Positions 5,573-6,793 of a stretch of 6,793 nucleotides of DNA are shown here, piece by piece. Made by a program: the position numbers and the translations under genes. Each line of letters starts with the position of its first letter. Within the stretch, counting starts at the first letter, position 1. The stretch comes from Bacillota bacterium (GTDB lineage: Bacteria; Bacillota_I; Bacilli_A; MOL361; Turicibacteraceae). The stretch is taken from assembly GCA_003486705.1 (NCBI GenBank), contig DNGE01000082.1:1-6793 (forward strand), read 5' to 3'. The notes below the pieces were generated by a model. The model did not search any database. It was not told the DNA's origin and saw only the letters and a program-made list of their open reading frames with translations.

Positions 5573-5689
5573 CTAACACCGTTTTAGTTGTTTTCTTAAA
5601 CCCGCGGATACAGGTGAACTCTGTTTAAAACTATTTCCTTCTGCCGTTGCTCTTTTTACAAATACAAAGTAAAATCGCCTTGTATACAT
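5573..5689 (-). other. Possible 38-codon ORF or gene remnant (speculative)
   Basis: The frame runs from ATG at 5689 to TAG at 5573-5575 and encodes a 38-residue basic peptide (nine Lys/Arg, one Glu) beginning MYTRRFYFVF. I recognise no family. There is no Shine-Dalgarno, though a TATAAT (5705-5700) lies just upstream, which would make the message nearly leaderless. A second frame, overlapping its 3' part, runs from a TAA at 5625-5627 to a TGA at 5550-5552 and reads like the end of a protein (IRGFKKTTKTVLDIMKYDG). It is followed by a weak 6-bp hairpin and an eight-T run. Together they could be a frameshifted gene end left between the MATE and glycosyltransferase genes. Chance open frames in AT-rich DNA are equally likely. 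Confidence 0.15.
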
Positions 5690-5718
5690 TTTAAATCTTA
5701 TTATAGCTAGTTCATAAC

Positions 5719-5755
5719 AAAAAATAAGTCATCCCGTCGTAGGATGACTTATTTT
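5719..5755 (-). terminator. Long-stem terminator of the MATE gene
   Basis: A perfect 14-bp stem (5721-5734 with 5742-5755, core AAGTCATCC/GGATGACTT) closes a 7-nt loop. It begins only 4 nt after the MATE stop codon on the minus strand and is followed there by T residues. The stem's own A/T ends give a partial T-run on the plus strand too, so it may also block transcription from the left. Confidence 0.9.
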
Positions 5756-5759
5756 CTTA

Positions 5760-6793
5760 TTATACAAGGGTTTTAACCCATTTTTTCGAAACCACTCTAA
5801 AGTGTCCAATGACAACTTTAATCACTTCTTCAAACTGTACAATCATGGCCACAACAATGAGCGGGGCATTAAAGACAGTGACCGCAATATAAGCACCTAA
5901 TACACCTACGACCCACAAGACAACAATTTCTAAAAACATCGCATACTTTGTATCGCCACCGGCTCTAAAAATCCCAACAATATTAATAATATTCATAAAT
6001 TTAAACGTCATACCAATCGCGAAGATCACCATAACTTGCGACATTAAAGTTAAGGTTTCAGGTGAGAAATTTTGATACAGCGGCATAATAAGTGGAATGC
6101 ATGAGACGAATAACACTCCCGAGATAATCCCAAATACGACCGCATTCTTTAAGAACAAAATGGCACTCTCATATGCCTTTTCAGGCTCCCCTGCTCCTAA
6201 AAGCTTACCAAGCATAACGGTTGAAGCATTTCCAACCCCAATCCCCGCAACAAAGAAGATATTAAAAACCGATGTGACAATGTTCATAATCGTAATCGCT
6301 TCAACAGAAATCTTACCATATATCACAAGATACATCGTCGTTCCTAAACCCCAAAATAACTCATTTAATACAACCGGTGTACTCGTTTTAATTAACTTCT
6401 GAATTAATTCCTTATCAAATCCTAACAAGTCTTTCAATACCGGGTTCATCGTATCCGTTTTAAAATACGCAAAATAAAGAACCAACGTAAATTCAACAAC
6501 ACGTGAGATAACCGTTGCAATTGCCGCACCCTTAACACCAAGCGCAGGAATGCCAAACAGCCCGAAAATCAATACAAAATTTAAGACCGTATTTAAGGAA
6601 AGTGCGACAATTGATGCCACCATCGAATATTTCGGCTTTTCAACTGCACGTAGCCCCATGCTAAATCCAAATGAGATAATCATAAATGGATAGCTAAGAC
6701 ATGCAATTCGTAAATATTGCCCACCTAAAGATTGAACCACGCTATCAGGTGTAAAACAAGAAATAATCCACTCTGGATTAATAAGCGCAACCG
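5760..6793 (-). CDS. MATE family multidrug/cation antiporter, 5' end outside the window
   Basis: The visible part is 343 residues plus stop; the frame stays open to the right edge, so about 100 N-terminal residues are missing compared with the usual 440-460. MATE proteins are 12-helix inner-membrane pumps that export drugs or metabolites in exchange for Na+ or H+. Family signatures in order, counting from the edge, include FTPDSVVQSLGGQYLRI (about 13-29), SYPFMI, SMGLRAVEKPKYS, the GIPALGVKGAAIAT loop (about 80-93) that ends the first six-helix bundle, GVGNASTVMLGKLLGAGEPEKA (about 185-206), and RAGGDTKYAM (about 276-285). The C-terminus is short and basic (FRVVSKKWVKTLV). About nine to ten membrane segments are visible. 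An in-frame GTG at 6740 is not the start, because conserved MATE sequence continues upstream of it. It has its own strong terminator, so it is not co-transcribed with the glycosyltransferase. Substrate cannot be deduced. Confidence 0.92.
   Translation of the reverse strand, partial: VALINPEWIISCFTPDSVVQSLGGQYLRIACLSYPFMIISFGFSMGLRAVEKPKYSMVASIVALSLNTVLNFVLIFGLFGIPALGVKGAAIATVISRVVEFTLVLYFAYFKTDTMNPVLKDLLGFDKELIQKLIKTSTPVVLNELFWGLGTTMYLVIYGKISVEAITIMNIVTSVFNIFFVAGIGVGNASTVMLGKLLGAGEPEKAYESAILFLKNAVVFGIISGVLFVSCIPLIMPLYQNFSPETLTLMSQVMVIFAIGMTFKFMNIINIVGIFRAGGDTKYAMFLEIVVLWVVGVLGAYIAVTVFNAPLIVVAMIVQFEEVIKVVIGHFRVVSKKWVKTLV

Noticed and set aside
6097..6402. Plus-strand frame of 101 codons opposite the MATE gene
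   Set aside because: Antisense shadow of hydrophobic codons; the minus strand carries clear MATE motifs.
6738..6740. GTG at 6740 as the MATE start
   Set aside because: The frame is open further and the upstream residues (NPEW...FTPDS) look like conserved MATE sequence, so the gene is cut by the window edge.

Overview
The window is AT-rich DNA with strong AGGAGG-type ribosome binding sites, intrinsic terminators with T-tracts, and gene families typical of low-GC Gram-positive bacteria. A Bacillota host is likely. The genus cannot be fixed from the sequence; staphylococcal relatives, Turicibacter/Erysipelotrichales and Bacillus relatives all remain possible. No rRNA, tRNA, CRISPR array, insertion sequence or integrase is visible.

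Layout, left to right. (1) A minus-strand short-chain dehydrogenase of the YhdF/YdaD type (66-947) with its own terminator. (2) Diverging from it, a plus-strand aromatic-acid-exporter-like membrane protein (1079-1984) with an extended -10 promoter and a terminator. (3) A 283-bp spacer, then a plus-strand N-acetylmuramoyl-L-alanine amidase (2268-3767). It has a phage-endolysin architecture: Amidase_2 catalytic domain, Ser/Thr linker, four 64-residue repeats, and no signal peptide. (4) A 427-bp convergent spacer (3768-4194) with two plus-strand terminators and one minus-strand terminator; a possible ~100-nt small RNA lies between the first two. (5) A minus-strand GT4-like glycosyltransferase (4195-5478). 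(6) A 281-bp spacer (5479-5759) with a possible tiny ORF or gene remnant and a long-stemmed terminator. (7) A minus-strand MATE efflux transporter whose 5' end lies beyond the right edge (5760 to >6793).

Every gene appears to be its own transcription unit, so this is not one operon and no joint pathway can be demonstrated. The SDR, the exporter and the MATE pump fit stress or detoxification housekeeping. The amidase and the glycosyltransferase are the accessory-looking part. The most unusual item is the amidase: a leaderless endolysin-like enzyme with no holin or other phage gene in view, carrying a near-perfect four-copy tail that I cannot assign to a named wall-binding family. No convincing multi-gene novel system is visible.
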